DNA of 64,000 nucleotides from Vibrio sp. BS-M-Sm-2. Its GTDB lineage: Bacteria; Pseudomonadota; Gammaproteobacteria; Enterobacterales; Vibrionaceae. The DNA lies in contig NZ_CP167894.1 of the NCBI RefSeq assembly GCF_041504345.1, positions 434,001-498,000 of the forward strand, written 5' to 3'. Shown piece by piece: positions 36,018-45,790 of the stretch (position 1 is the first letter of the stretch; every line of letters starts with the position of its first letter). Both the position numbers and the translations under genes were made by a program. The notes beneath the pieces are model-generated. The model did no database searches, was not told the DNA's origin, and worked only from the letters and a program-made list of their open reading frames with translations.

Positions 36018-37070
36018 TTATTTGAGAGTAATACGCTTTATTTCTAAAAGAACGGCTTTGCGGAGGTCTGCCAGTTTTACTTTTCGCTCGTTATGCCAAG
36101 GCATTGGGCGAAGCAATGTCATGGCTTTTAACCCTAATCGAGCAGTCAGAATACCAACACCTAAGCCCTGACCTGCTCGAGCTGAGACTTTACCCGCAAG
36201 ATCCATCGAGACTAAGTCCATACTCGCATCAATCGCCAGCTCACTCGCACCTGCCGCTGCCATGTTGATTAACACCAACTTAAACAGCTTAATTCGAGAC
36301 CAGTAGCCAAGCTCAATGCCATACACATCAGCAAGCTTGTCTATCATGGTGAAATTACGCCACGCCACCAGCAACATATCAGCAGCAGCTAATGGGCTCA
36401 CCGCAACCAAAGCCGCCGATTCGGTCGAGAACTTAGTGACAATTTGAGTCGCCACTTTGTCTTGTTGGGCTACAACCAGTGCATCGTACATATCCAACAC
36501 TTCTGCATCACTGTGCGCTGGGTTAATGCTGTTTCGCCACTTATCGTACGAAGGTGACTCAGCAATAATGCCGCCCTGCTTTGCGATGTTTTCACAGAAC
36601 ACTTTACCCTTGCCGACACTTTGGCTTTGCAAGAGCTCTTCACTCTGCTCTTGCACACTAAAGTGATCTTTAAGCGAGCGCAGTTTCCATAGCTCTTTGC
36701 CTATTGCGCCTAAACCCAATGAAGCAATGGCAGCAATAAAGCCAGCCCAACCCAACGCAAGCCAATCGGCAGTTTGAATCGCGATTATGACCGAATCAAT
36801 TGCCTGCCATCCAACTAGGCCAGAAAAAGCGACCAGTAAGCCCGTTCCAAACCACTTCTTCTTTTTGTTCGGTCGAATCACCTGTTCCAATTGCTGCTCA
36901 GCTTCACCATCAAGGTCAGTTTCCACTTGTGGTGCGACAGGTACAAATTTTTCTTGCTCTGTGAACTGTTGTTGAGCGCCTAAATCCGGGCCAACTTCGT
37001 TCTTATCTTGCTGATCAAAAGAGGTCTTCAACGGTTCATTAAAGACCTGCTTTGTTTTTAATTCACTCAT
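36018..37070 (-). CDS. ycjF: YcjF-type membrane protein (DUF697)
   Basis: About 350 residues from the ATG at 37068-37070, which has GAGGT upstream; a longer frame inside ycjX lacks support. A variable charged N-terminus, two membrane helices (about 80-125, [18 protein letters not shown] and [21 protein letters not shown]), then a DUF697 helical domain. The gene order ycjX-ycjF-tyrR is the same as in E. coli, where ycjX and ycjF are stress-induced. Molecular function not known. Its start lies 15 bases after the ycjX stop. Confidence 0.9.
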   Translation of the reverse strand: MSELKTKQVFNEPLKTSFDQQDKNEVGPDLGAQQQFTEQEKFVPVAPQVETDLDGEAEQQLEQVIRPNKKKKWFGTGLLVAFSGLVGWQAIDSVIIAIQTADWLALGWAGFIAAIASLGLGAIGKELWKLRSLKDHFSVQEQSEELLQSQSVGKGKVFCENIAKQGGIIAESPSYDKWRNSINPAHSDAEVLDMYDALVVAQQDKVATQIVTKFSTESAALVAVSPLAAADMLLVAWRNFTMIDKLADVYGIELGYWSRIKLFKLVLINMAAAGASELAIDASMDLVSMDLAGKVSARAGQGLGVGILTARLGLKAMTLLRPMPWHNERKVKLADLRKAVLLEIKRITLK

Positions 37071-37084
37071 TTTAATTACCTCAA

Positions 37085-38458
37085 TTACTTCAACTTGTCG
37101 CCAATGAGATACTCTAAAACCTTGTCGACTCTTAGGTGTTGGCAAGGCTCATCGGAATGTTGCTCCATCGGCCTAAAGCTCGTGAAATCAAACTGGTTGT
37201 TTTCCCAATACTGTTTATTGGGCAACTTACGCGGCACTTCTCCCGGATACATGGTTTGAGGGACATTATCCAAAGTCACACCTTGCAACGCCGGAACATT
37301 GTCTGAGCCCGACGAGATATAACCCGCACTGGTCGCTTGAATAGACGCGATACTCATACAACTCATGTCGATGTGTTCAAACGCCGCTTGTTGCCAAGCC
37401 GGATGCACCATCTGTTGTAACAGTGACACCAAGTTCGGATGTTGATCCGGTGTCACGTGGTCAGCTTTAGTGGCTGCAAACAAGATCTTGTCGATCTTCG
37501 GCGCGAATAAGCGTCTTAAGATATTGCTTCGACCGTACTTAAAGCTCTTCAATAACTGCTCTAACGCGCCACGCATATCCATAAAAGAGTCATAGCCCGC
37601 ATTAAGTGGTTGCAAGCAATCCACCAACACGATTTGTCTGTCGAACGTCGCGAAGTGATTCTTGTAGAACGCTTTCACGACCTTCTGTTGATACTCTTCA
37701 TAACGCGCTTTCAGTACCGCATAGTTACTTGTTTTTGAGAACTTACCCTCAGGTGCGATACACGGGAAGAATTGCAGCACAGGCGCGCCTTCAAGCTCAC
37801 CGGGTAATACGAATCGACCCGGCTGTACCCAATGCAGTCCGTTACTTTTACAAGTATGAAGGTACTGGGTGTAGCTATCGGCAATCGCGACCAGTTTCTT
37901 TTCGTCCGCTTCTGCTAGCAAGTCGATATCACCACGCATTACGTTCCACTCTTGCGAGTAGGTTTCTCTATCCCCTTTCAACGCAGCGAATTGAGAATGA
38001 CTCCAGGTTTCAAAATCCATATCCAGTAAGGGTAAATCAAGCAGCCATTCGCCTGGGTAATCGACAATATCGAGATAAAGGGTGCTGTTTTTACTCAGTA
38101 GTTTTTTTGCGCCCTTCGCTGGCTTATATTTGATAGCTAGACGAATCTCACTGACATCACGCGTTGGCACAGGCCATTCTGGTGGCTGTGCATTCAACGA
38201 CTCCATCGCTTCATCATATGAGAAACGTGGAATCATCATGTTGTGTTGAGGGATCCGCTTTGCACCAATAATTCTTCCATCTCTCGCCGATGCAAGCAGT
38301 GGTAGTTTTTTATGGGTAGACGTATGAAGAAGCTGATTAACCAGCGAAGTAATGAATGCTGTCTTACCCGCACGAGAAAGCCCCGTGACCGCTACTCGAA
38401 TATGAGAATCCGTTCCTCTGCTTATAAAGTCACTCATTTCTTGAGTTAGGTGTTTCAT
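37085..38458 (-). CDS. ycjX: YcjX-type P-loop NTPase (DUF463)
   Basis: 457 residues. The P-loop [16 protein letters not shown] is at about 23-38, and [19 protein letters not shown] near 125 resembles a Walker B/switch region of GTPases. Then comes the DUF463 signature [25 protein letters not shown] segment near 215-235. It is the first gene of the ycjX-ycjF unit, which in E. coli is driven by heat-shock and phage-shock regulators. I see no clear sigma-54 or sigma-32 site here. A (ATGCTT)4 repeat lies 85 bases upstream of the start. Confidence 0.93.
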   Translation of the reverse strand: MKHLTQEMSDFISRGTDSHIRVAVTGLSRAGKTAFITSLVNQLLHTSTHKKLPLLASARDGRIIGAKRIPQHNMMIPRFSYDEAMESLNAQPPEWPVPTRDVSEIRLAIKYKPAKGAKKLLSKNSTLYLDIVDYPGEWLLDLPLLDMDFETWSHSQFAALKGDRETYSQEWNVMRGDIDLLAEADEKKLVAIADSYTQYLHTCKSNGLHWVQPGRFVLPGELEGAPVLQFFPCIAPEGKFSKTSNYAVLKARYEEYQQKVVKAFYKNHFATFDRQIVLVDCLQPLNAGYDSFMDMRGALEQLLKSFKYGRSNILRRLFAPKIDKILFAATKADHVTPDQHPNLVSLLQQMVHPAWQQAAFEHIDMSCMSIASIQATSAGYISSGSDNVPALQGVTLDNVPQTMYPGEVPRKLPNKQYWENNQFDFTSFRPMEQHSDEPCQHLRVDKVLEYLIGDKLK

Positions 38459-38542
38459 TTGAACGACTCCGTGATAATTAGGCTAGCTGATTATGATAAT
38501 AGCGAGGCAAGCCTATGTTCTTTCCCAGATGGGATAGATTGT

Positions 38543-38569
38543 ATGCTTATGCTTATGCTTATGCTTATG
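38543..38569. repeat. Hexanucleotide repeat (ATGCTT)4
   Basis: Four perfect ATGCTT units plus ATG, in the gap upstream of ycjX. Copy-number change here could alter promoter spacing. Confidence 0.9.
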
Positions 38570-38610
38570 GTGATTAGTATGCAATACACATTCTTAATGC
38601 TAGATGAATA

Positions 38611-38644
38611 AAAGCCCCTGACTACATTCATAATCAGGGGCTTT
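38611..38644 (-). terminator. Intrinsic terminator of the 61-residue membrane protein gene
   Basis: AAAGCCCCTGA/TCAGGGGCTTT stem of 11 bp, loop of 12, T-rich flank on the minus strand. Confidence 0.85.
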
Positions 38645-38669
38645 AAAATTTTTGCACGATATCCGACGT

Positions 38670-38855
38670 TTAATCGTCTTCAATCAACTTGTAGATAACA
38701 AACAGTGCAATCTCTGCAATTAGCCAAAGCGCACAAGTAATCGTCACGTATTTATTATCAAAGATACTAATCCCTTTCAAGATCAGGTCGTAGCCAACAA
38801 AAGCACCAATCACCACTGCCAAGATAATCTGTAGGATCTGAATAAAACGAGGCAT
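38670..38855 (-). CDS. Small membrane protein, 61 residues
   Basis: Two membrane helices (about 5-27 and 36-57, IQILQIILAVVIGAFVGYDL and ITCALWLIAEIALFVIYKLI) with a short polar loop and an acidic end. Strong purine-rich ribosome site AGGAGAGAGG directly before the ATG and its own terminator, so it is very likely expressed. Family unknown to me. Confidence 0.75.
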   Translation of the reverse strand: MPRFIQILQIILAVVIGAFVGYDLILKGISIFDNKYVTITCALWLIAEIALFVIYKLIEDD

Positions 38856-39019
38856 TCCTCTCTCCTATGTTCTTATATCAAACTATGTGTTTATCACTAT
38901 ATCATTGATAATATGACAAAAGTGCAGATAATGCTGCACTTTTGTCTTCAACTTTCTGTCAAAAATTGCAATTCAAACGCTGAAGTTAGCGACAATTACG
39001 ATTTTTTGGCTTCGGTTAA

Positions 39020-40537
39020 TTACGCTTTCTCAGCTTCAGCAATCTTCACTTTCCACGTGTCAGGGCCGATCTGGTGTGCGTTCACGCCGTTAGAATCAAC
39101 TGCTACCGTTACTGGCATATCTTCAACTTCAAACTCGTAAATCGCTTCCATACCGAGATCTTCAAACGCAACTACGCGTGCTTTTTTAATTGCTTTCGCG
39201 ACTAAATAAGCTGCACCACCAACCGCCATTAGGTACACCGCTTTGTGTTCTTTGATTGATTCAACCGTTGCAGGACCACGTTCCGCTTTACCGATCATAC
39301 CCATAATGCCAGTTTCGTTCAGCATCATGTCGGTGAACTTATCCATACGAGTAGACGTTGTTGGGCCAGCAGGACCTACCGCTTCATCACCTACAGCATC
39401 AACAGGACCCACGTAGTAAATGAACTTGCCTTTGAAATCAACGCCAGCAGGTAAGCCTTCGCCGCTTTCTAGCATGCCTTGAATACGTTTATGAGCAGCA
39501 TCACGACCTGTTAAGATCTTGCCAGATAGAAGAACCGTTTCGCCGGTCTTCCACTCTTGTACGTCTTCTTTAGTCACTTCATCAAGGTTAACACGGCGTG
39601 TATTTGCGCCCGCTTCCCAAGTGATGTCTGGCCACTCTTCTAGCTTAGGTGGTGTTAGCTCTGCAGGGCCGCTACCGTCTAGTGTGAAGTGAACGTGACG
39701 CGTTGCTGCACAGTTCGGGATCAAACATACTGGTTTAGAGGCTGCATGCGTTGGCGCTGTTTTGATTTTGACGTCAACCACAGTCGTTAGACCGCCAAGA
39801 CCTTGTGCACCAATACCCAGTTTGTTTACACGGTTGAAGATGTCTAAACGAAGCTCTTCTTCTGCGTTCTCTGGACCTTTCTCGATAAGCTCTTGGATAT
39901 CGATGTGTTCCATCAGAGATTCTTTCGCTAGTACTGCTGCTTTCTCAGCTGTACCGCCGATGCCTATACCAAGCATACCCGGAGGACACCAGCCAGCGCC
40001 CATTGTTGGTAGCGTCTTCTCTACCCACTCTGCAATATCATCAGAAGGGTTCAGCATAACCATCTTGGTTTTGTTCTCAGAACCGCCGCCCTTTGCCGCG
40101 ATTTGAATTTCAACTTTGTTGCCTGGAACCATATTAATGTGGACAACCGCTGGTGTGTTATCTTTTGTATTAATACGCTTACCTGCAGGGTCCATTAGGA
40201 CAGATGCACGCAATGGGTTATCTGGGTTGTTGTAAGCTTGACGAACGCCTTCATCAACCATCTGTTGTACTGTTTGATCCGTTTCCCACCTAACATCCAT
40301 ACCGATGTTCACGAAACAAGTAACAATACCCGTATCCTGACAAATTGGACGATGGCCTTCCGCAGACATGCGCGAGTTAATAAGAATCTGAGCGATAGCA
40401 TCTTTTGCTGCTTGGCTCTCTTCTTTCTCGTACGCTTTTTCTAGGGCTTGGACAAAGTCTAAAGGGTGATAATAAGAAATGTACTGAAGTGCGTCAGCGA
40501 CACTGCTGATCACATCTTGCTTACGAATAACCGTCAT
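39020..40537 (-). CDS. fumA: Fumarate hydratase, class I (iron-sulfur)
   Basis: 505 residues from the ATG at 40535-40537, which has AGAGG upstream; the frame continues 39 codons further, without likeness to the family. It matches the class I fumarases: GHRPICQDTGIVTCF, GAGWCPPGMLGIGIGG and LIPNCAATRHVHF hold the three cysteines for the [4Fe-4S] cluster, and the C-terminal domain has GPTTSTRMDKF. It catalyses fumarate-malate interconversion in the TCA cycle. The symbol could equally be fumB; vibrios usually keep one class I copy. Confidence 0.95.
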   Translation of the reverse strand: MTVIRKQDVISSVADALQYISYYHPLDFVQALEKAYEKEESQAAKDAIAQILINSRMSAEGHRPICQDTGIVTCFVNIGMDVRWETDQTVQQMVDEGVRQAYNNPDNPLRASVLMDPAGKRINTKDNTPAVVHINMVPGNKVEIQIAAKGGGSENKTKMVMLNPSDDIAEWVEKTLPTMGAGWCPPGMLGIGIGGTAEKAAVLAKESLMEHIDIQELIEKGPENAEEELRLDIFNRVNKLGIGAQGLGGLTTVVDVKIKTAPTHAASKPVCLIPNCAATRHVHFTLDGSGPAELTPPKLEEWPDITWEAGANTRRVNLDEVTKEDVQEWKTGETVLLSGKILTGRDAAHKRIQGMLESGEGLPAGVDFKGKFIYYVGPVDAVGDEAVGPAGPTTSTRMDKFTDMMLNETGIMGMIGKAERGPATVESIKEHKAVYLMAVGGAAYLVAKAIKKARVVAFEDLGMEAIYEFEVEDMPVTVAVDSNGVNAHQIGPDTWKVKIAEAEKA

Positions 40538-40791
40538 TGCATGCCTCTTTATTGTTCTGGTTCCATGTGGGTTCACAGCTTGGCTATATATGCCAAATCG
40601 AATTAGGTGGTTTAGCTTTTTATTGTGTTGAGCTGTATTTAGTTGCTTTAGCAATCGCTTGCATAGCTTTAAACTAAACCACTTGGATTACTCCGTTCTA
40701 ATCAAGAACCCATTTTATTTTCAATTTATGATACTCTTGCTTCCTCTCACACGCCATGCAGTGATCGAACTCTTTGTCACAAATTAAACAA

Positions 40792-42171
40792 ATGAATAAC
40801 AACGAATTTCGCTCTACCCAAATCAAGCCGCTTGAATATCAATCAACTTTAGCTAAACAGCTGTTTTCCCATATTGAAAACCTGCCGTGGGCTATGCTAT
40901 TACGCTCCGCTTCAGAAAGCCACGTTGATAGTCGATACGATATTTTAGTTGCTCAACCCATCGCCACCTTCGAGACAATCGGTGCAGAAACAACCGTTAA
41001 TGTTAATGAAACGTGCGAGGTTTCAGACTCTGATCCTTTCGAACTACTCGACCAATATCAGCAACAGTTATTACCTGCGACTAAAGAGCACGCTGAGTTG
41101 CCATTTGTTGGCGGCGCTTTAGGCTACTTTAGTTATGATTTAGGGCGCAGAGTAGAGACACTTCCTTCACTCGCAAAGCGTGATATTGAAGCACCTGACA
41201 TGGCGGTTGGCTTGTATGAATGGGCAGTGATCGTTGACCACAAATTGAAAACGGCGTGTATTGTCGGCAGCAATATCGATGAACATCATGATTGGCTGAT
41301 GCAGAAAATGGCTCAATCAAACGTAACACATGCGCCCTTTGGATTAACCGCGCCGTGGCAATCCAATATGAGTGAAGAGCGCTACGCGACCAAGTTCGAT
41401 AGTGTTCAAGAGTACCTGTTATCCGGTGACTGCTATCAGATTAATTTGGCTCAGCGCTTCAATGCCCAATACCAAGGCAGTGAATGGCTGGCTTACGAAA
41501 AGCTTGAGCAGTACAACTCAGCGCCCTTTTCTGGCTTTATCCGTTTGGCCGACTGCGCAATCATCAGCGTTTCGCCAGAGCGTTTCTTAGAACTCAAAGA
41601 CAATGTGATTGAAACCAAGCCAATCAAAGGCACACGACCTCGTTCTGACGACCACGTGATTGATGACGCTAACGCGCAGGACCTAGCAAGCGCCGATAAA
41701 GATCAGGCAGAGAACTTGATGATCGTCGATCTTCTTCGCAACGATATTGGCCGAGTGGCAAAACCGGGCACGGTTCATGTGCCAAAGCTGTTCGATATTG
41801 AGAGCTTCCCTGCTGTGCATCACTTGGTTAGCACGATACGAGCTGACCTTGATGACCAATATTCAGCGACTGACCTTCTGAGAGCTTGTTTTCCTGGCGG
41901 GTCAATTACCGGCGCACCAAAGGTTCGCGCTATGCAGATCATTGAGGAATTAGAGCCGCATCGACGTTCAGCGTATTGCGGCAGTATTGGTTACATCAGC
42001 CGAAATGGCAGAATGGACACAAGCATTACTATTCGTACTTTGGTGGCAGAGAACAATACGCTTTATGCTTGGGCTGGCGGTGGTGTGGTATTTGATAGTG
42101 ATTGTGCTTCTGAATACCAAGAAACACTGGATAAGCTGAGTCGAATTCTACCGATACTTGAAGATTGCTAA
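40792..42171 (+). CDS. pabB: Aminodeoxychorismate synthase component I
   Basis: About 459 residues from the ATG at 40792; a TTG 18 bases earlier is also open, and neither has a good ribosome site. LPWAMLLRS near the N-terminus aligns with E. coli PabB at the right distance. The chorismate-binding domain carries the PIKGTRPR motif, whose Lys marks PabB rather than anthranilate synthase (Ala), and FPGGSITGAPK. With PabA it makes aminodeoxychorismate for folate. In E. coli, nudL and sdaA follow pabB; here an H-NOX operon is inserted between them. Confidence 0.95.
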   Translation: MNNNEFRSTQIKPLEYQSTLAKQLFSHIENLPWAMLLRSASESHVDSRYDILVAQPIATFETIGAETTVNVNETCEVSDSDPFELLDQYQQQLLPATKEHAELPFVGGALGYFSYDLGRRVETLPSLAKRDIEAPDMAVGLYEWAVIVDHKLKTACIVGSNIDEHHDWLMQKMAQSNVTHAPFGLTAPWQSNMSEERYATKFDSVQEYLLSGDCYQINLAQRFNAQYQGSEWLAYEKLEQYNSAPFSGFIRLADCAIISVSPERFLELKDNVIETKPIKGTRPRSDDHVIDDANAQDLASADKDQAENLMIVDLLRNDIGRVAKPGTVHVPKLFDIESFPAVHHLVSTIRADLDDQYSATDLLRACFPGGSITGAPKVRAMQIIEELEPHRRSAYCGSIGYISRNGRMDTSITIRTLVAENNTLYAWAGGGVVFDSDCASEYQETLDKLSRILPILEDC

Positions 42172-42232
42172 GCATAGCGTCATTAATCGCCATTCCGCAG
42201 CTTTGCAACTAGCAAAAACTCGATATAACAAG

Positions 42233-42267
42233 AAACCGAAGGATCGCAAAATCACTTCGGTTTTTTT
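42233..42267. terminator. Intrinsic terminator of pabB
   Basis: AAACCGAAG/CTTCGGTTT stem, 13-base loop, then seven T. Confidence 0.85.
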
Positions 42268-42316
42268 AGTTTCTAAATCAGGGGGTTCACAATTAATCAC
42301 TCGTTATTAGCGTGGC

Positions 42317-44035
42317 TTAAACGACCTTCACAGCAGAAGCACCCCACTTCTTGAGCATTTCTTTAAGGTCGATAGCTGTATAAGGCTTACTAAGAATGTC
42401 GTCCATCCCACACTGAATACAACGTTCGCGCTCTTCTAGCGTCGTTCCGGCGGTGAGTGCCACAATAGATTTAACGTAACCCTTCTCTCTAAGCTTCTCT
42501 GTCGCTTCAAAACCGTCCATGACTGGCATTCTGCAATCCATAAACACTATGTCATATTCATTACCTGAAGCAAGCTCTAGCCCTTCGACTCCATTGCTGG
42601 CAATAGCAGGCTCTATCTTGTGCTTACGCAACATCTGTTGGATGATGATCTGGTTCATCTTAATATCATCAACCACCAGCACTTTTAATAAAGACAAGCC
42701 GACATCTGATTCAGTATCTTGCGACACTCGACTGTTTTCATCAGAAACATCGATTACCTGCAAAGGCAGCGCAATAGTAAAAGTCGTCCCACTTCCCACG
42801 ATGCTGGTCACGCTAATATCACCATGCATCAATCCAACTAGCTTACGACAAATAGCCAGACCTAGCCCTGTGCCTTCATAATTTCGGCTACTTGAATTAT
42901 CGGCCTGAGTAAAAGGTTCAAACAGTGTCTTATAAGCGGATTGAGCGATCCCGACTCCAGTGTCCTCAACGGAAAAGATAAATTGGTCTTTCAGCCATTT
43001 GATCTCAACATTCACATGACCTTGAGCCGTGAACTTGATTGCGTTTCCAATCAGGTTTACGAACAGTTGAGTAATACGCTCTAAGTCACCATAGAAGTGG
43101 CTCGGTACACCTTTGTATACGTTGACTTCAAACTGAAGCTGCTTTTCAAGCGCTCGATTGGTAAAAATACTATCAATAGTATTTCTCAGATCATGGAGCG
43201 CGAACTTCTTCGGTATTAACTCCAACATTCCCGCATTGATTTTACTGTAATCCAGTAGGTCATTAATGATGGTTCTGAGAAACTCTCCAGATTGGCTCAG
43301 GTTATTCACTATCTCACGCTGAGATCCACTTAATTCTGTATCACTGATCAGTTCAGCACTACCGAGTAAGCCATTAAGAGGGGTTCTTAATTCGTGATTA
43401 ATCATCGCGACAAAATCACGGGTTGCCCTTTCGGACTCCTCTGCTCGTTTACGCGATTCAACATTTCGATTAATAGCAAGCTGATGAGTTAGTGCACTAC
43501 AGATAAGATCAGTCACCAACACCAGTTGACTCTGTATAAATTCATAGTCTTGATCTAACAACCTGACCTTCACTATTAACGCACCGACTATCACCTTTTC
43601 TACCTCTAACGGCACGGTAAGTAGGCAGCCTTGCCAATGAGGCTCTTGAATATCTTGGTCTAGTACCTCGACAGTTTCATCGCCATAGTCGTAGGTTTTT
43701 AGCTGGGGAAGTAATTTTGGAGGCAAAATCAAGCGACTGCCTTCAATCAAATAACTGTTGGTCACATTCGTCGTCAACTGTGACAACATGACATCGTCTA
43801 GATCATTCATAAGAAATGTACGACCGAAATCAATCAACAGGTTATCAATCTGTTCTTGGAATTCAATCCGACGTAAATTTGCGTTGGAGCGCTTTTCTAA
43901 CTGACGCAGCGCAAGCTCAAGTTGTTGGTTTGCCTCAAACAGTTCGAGACTTTTTTGTTCCAACAATGCTTCGGCCGCTTTGCGTGCAGCAATTTGACGT
44001 TTAAGCTTTTTCTCTAGGGCTGATGCCAGATCCAT
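42317..44035 (-). CDS. H-NOX-associated hybrid histidine kinase
   Basis: 572 residues, no membrane helix. An N-terminal coiled coil (about 1-65) and a sensor-like region (about 65-185) precede HisKA with FVAMINHELRTPLNG (His214), HATPase (NAIKF, DTGVGI, GTGLGLAI) and a receiver domain with IVFMDCRMPVMDG (Asp500). It starts one base after the H-NOX stop on the same strand. In vibrios such kinases are switched by NO-bound H-NOX and pass phosphate on to a transfer protein feeding c-di-GMP or quorum-sensing control (HqsK/HnoK type). I infer the same here; which output is used cannot be read. Confidence 0.9.
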   Translation of the reverse strand: MDLASALEKKLKRQIAARKAAEALLEQKSLELFEANQQLELALRQLEKRSNANLRRIEFQEQIDNLLIDFGRTFLMNDLDDVMLSQLTTNVTNSYLIEGSRLILPPKLLPQLKTYDYGDETVEVLDQDIQEPHWQGCLLTVPLEVEKVIVGALIVKVRLLDQDYEFIQSQLVLVTDLICSALTHQLAINRNVESRKRAEESERATRDFVAMINHELRTPLNGLLGSAELISDTELSGSQREIVNNLSQSGEFLRTIINDLLDYSKINAGMLELIPKKFALHDLRNTIDSIFTNRALEKQLQFEVNVYKGVPSHFYGDLERITQLFVNLIGNAIKFTAQGHVNVEIKWLKDQFIFSVEDTGVGIAQSAYKTLFEPFTQADNSSSRNYEGTGLGLAICRKLVGLMHGDISVTSIVGSGTTFTIALPLQVIDVSDENSRVSQDTESDVGLSLLKVLVVDDIKMNQIIIQQMLRKHKIEPAIASNGVEGLELASGNEYDIVFMDCRMPVMDGFEATEKLREKGYVKSIVALTAGTTLEERERCIQCGMDDILSKPYTAIDLKEMLKKWGASAVKVV

Positions 44036-44036
44036 A

Positions 44037-44579
44037 TCACTTTTCTACTTTGAGATTAAACCTAACCACGCTTTGGTCATCATTTTGTGGCGTCATTTCT
44101 ACCACAATAGATTCACCATGGTATTCAGCACACCCTTCGATAAGCCCTAAACAAACGTGAGACATACACCTTGCGCTTTTGTAGTCAAAAACAAGTTGTG
44201 CTTCGGTCGTAGTAATAAAACTGAATTCAGGTGGCTCAGCATCCGGATAGAGCTTCTTCACTTCAACGTGAATGTAGCGCTCTACGTGCTGAATAAATTG
44301 AAAGGTGGTATTGCTATGAGCAAGGCTCGCTTTATTAGGTAAAGAGGCGAGTAAGTTCTTAAATACAGACTGCCCGAAAACGCGTTGCAAGCTTGCAGCA
44401 TCGATATCCGTTTTTTTGCTCAAGTTAATGATGAGCTTAACCAAATCTCTGTGATCATAACTACCAACGGACGTGTAGATCCCTTCATCTTCTGACATTT
44501 CTAGAACTTCTTCCAAAAGCTCTAAACCAAACTTGTCTTCAACAAGCTCTAAAAATTCGGTGAATATGATTCCTTTCAT
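44037..44579 (-). CDS. H-NOX heme nitric-oxide sensor
   Basis: 180 residues, the full H-NOX domain. It begins MKGIIFTEFLELVEDKFG. The heme-ligating His is His104 (YIHVEVKKLYPDA), and the YxSxR motif that holds the heme propionates is Tyr133-Ser135-Arg137 (FDYKSAR). Cysteines at 138, 143 and 150 may form the zinc or redox site described for some H-NOX proteins. Members from facultative anaerobes bind NO but not O2. It is the first gene of a two-gene operon with the hybrid kinase. A short spacing and likely translational coupling support a direct complex. Confidence 0.95.
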   Translation of the reverse strand: MKGIIFTEFLELVEDKFGLELLEEVLEMSEDEGIYTSVGSYDHRDLVKLIINLSKKTDIDAASLQRVFGQSVFKNLLASLPNKASLAHSNTTFQFIQHVERYIHVEVKKLYPDAEPPEFSFITTTEAQLVFDYKSARCMSHVCLGLIEGCAEYHGESIVVEMTPQNDDQSVVRFNLKVEK

Positions 44580-44800
44580 CTCATACCTTTTCTTCTATTT
44601 CTTTTTAGAATGGGCCACTAAGTTATTGTTATCAAATTCTTAAACGAAAAATCTACGTTTCGTCACCCAATTTTATGACATGGATAACGCTTGCTCGCCT
44701 GTATGCACATATTGAATATAGCAAAAATCGTCATTTCGAGGAGATTCATCGGTAAACAGCCCCTCATGACGCCCAATTCATAATTAAAGAGGGAAAGTAA

Positions 44801-45481
44801 ATGAAGAAAAACTCAGTATTGGTAATCAACCCACTGTTATGTCTATACTTAAAATCAAAACAATCAATATATTGGCTTGATATGAATAAAGAAAACTTCC
44901 TTCAACAATTCCAACTTAACCCTACCGTTGGCTATCACCCAGAGTCAGTAGAGCGTGTTTCGCATATCAATGGCGATCAATTACGTAAAGCGGCGGTGGT
45001 GGTAGGTTTAGTTGAAAGAGAAGATGGTTTACATGTCATTTTTACTAAAAGAGCCGCTCATTTAAAGCATCACCCCGGCCAAGTCAGCTTTCCTGGAGGT
45101 AAACACGAACTTTCTGACCCTTCTATGCAATTTACTGCACTCAGAGAGCTCCATGAAGAGGTGGGAATTCGATCGGATCAAGTTAAAATTGTTGGGCAAT
45201 TACCTGCATTGAGTACTATTAGTAAATTTTCTGTGACGCCGATTGTTGCCATGGTCGATCCTGACTATAAAGCCATCATTGATGAAAACGAAGTTGCCTC
45301 AATTTTTGAGGTACCCGCTACCTATGTTTTAGACCAAGCCAAGTTACACAGCCACACTGTTAACTTCAAACAAATCAAGCATCGTGTTTTTGCGATGCCC
45401 TTCCAAGAGCACCTAATTTGGGGCGTTACGGCGCAAATCATTCAATCACTGCAGCAACATGTAGTGCAACAAATTACATAG
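44801..45481 (+). CDS. nudL: Nudix hydrolase, CoA-pyrophosphatase type
   Basis: 226 residues from the first ATG, which has a strong GAGGGAAAG ribosome site; a start at 44882 (199 residues) would match the family length better but lacks such a site. The Nudix domain contains HPGQVSFPGGKHE, then ALRELHEEVGI, the Nudix box of YeaB/NudL proteins, which split coenzyme A into phosphopantetheine and ADP. In E. coli nudL lies between pabB and sdaA, as it roughly does here. The 27 extra N-terminal residues may be a real extension. Confidence 0.88.
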   Translation: MKKNSVLVINPLLCLYLKSKQSIYWLDMNKENFLQQFQLNPTVGYHPESVERVSHINGDQLRKAAVVVGLVEREDGLHVIFTKRAAHLKHHPGQVSFPGGKHELSDPSMQFTALRELHEEVGIRSDQVKIVGQLPALSTISKFSVTPIVAMVDPDYKAIIDENEVASIFEVPATYVLDQAKLHSHTVNFKQIKHRVFAMPFQEHLIWGVTAQIIQSLQQHVVQQIT

Positions 45482-45790
45482 CAACTACGTTTTGTTTAAT
45501 CTCTGTTAACAAAAACCAGTCTTTCCATGGAACAGATTTATTAATGCAATTTTACGCAAACGTTTCCCTGGTATAAATCTATACAACACCTCCTTTCGCA
45601 TTAATAAAACTAATACCAAGCATAAGCATAAATCACCTGTGGCACGCTATTTTCGTGATCAAAAATCCGTTTTTCGCATATCATGTGACACGCCGTTTCA
45701 TTACATGATTTAGATCTATTTTTTGTAGAAGAAAATTCTGCAGAATTAGCCCCGACTTATTTCCTGTTCCCAAAAAATGAGTAATTTAAC
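45482..45790. other. Intergenic region, 309 bp, upstream of sdaC
   Basis: Holds a near-consensus PurR box at 45554-45569. The remaining 220 bases before sdaC are AT-rich with no clear CRP or Lrp site that I would defend, and no reading frame. Confidence 0.5.
45554..45569 (+). promoter_or_regulatory. PurR-type operator
   Basis: ACGCAAACGTTTCCCT fits the E. coli PurR consensus ACGCAAACGTTTnCnT at every fixed position. It lies 222 bases before the sdaC start and 73 bases after the nudix stop. PurR controls purine and one-carbon genes in this class; control of serine uptake would be logical but is inferred. Confidence 0.6.
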
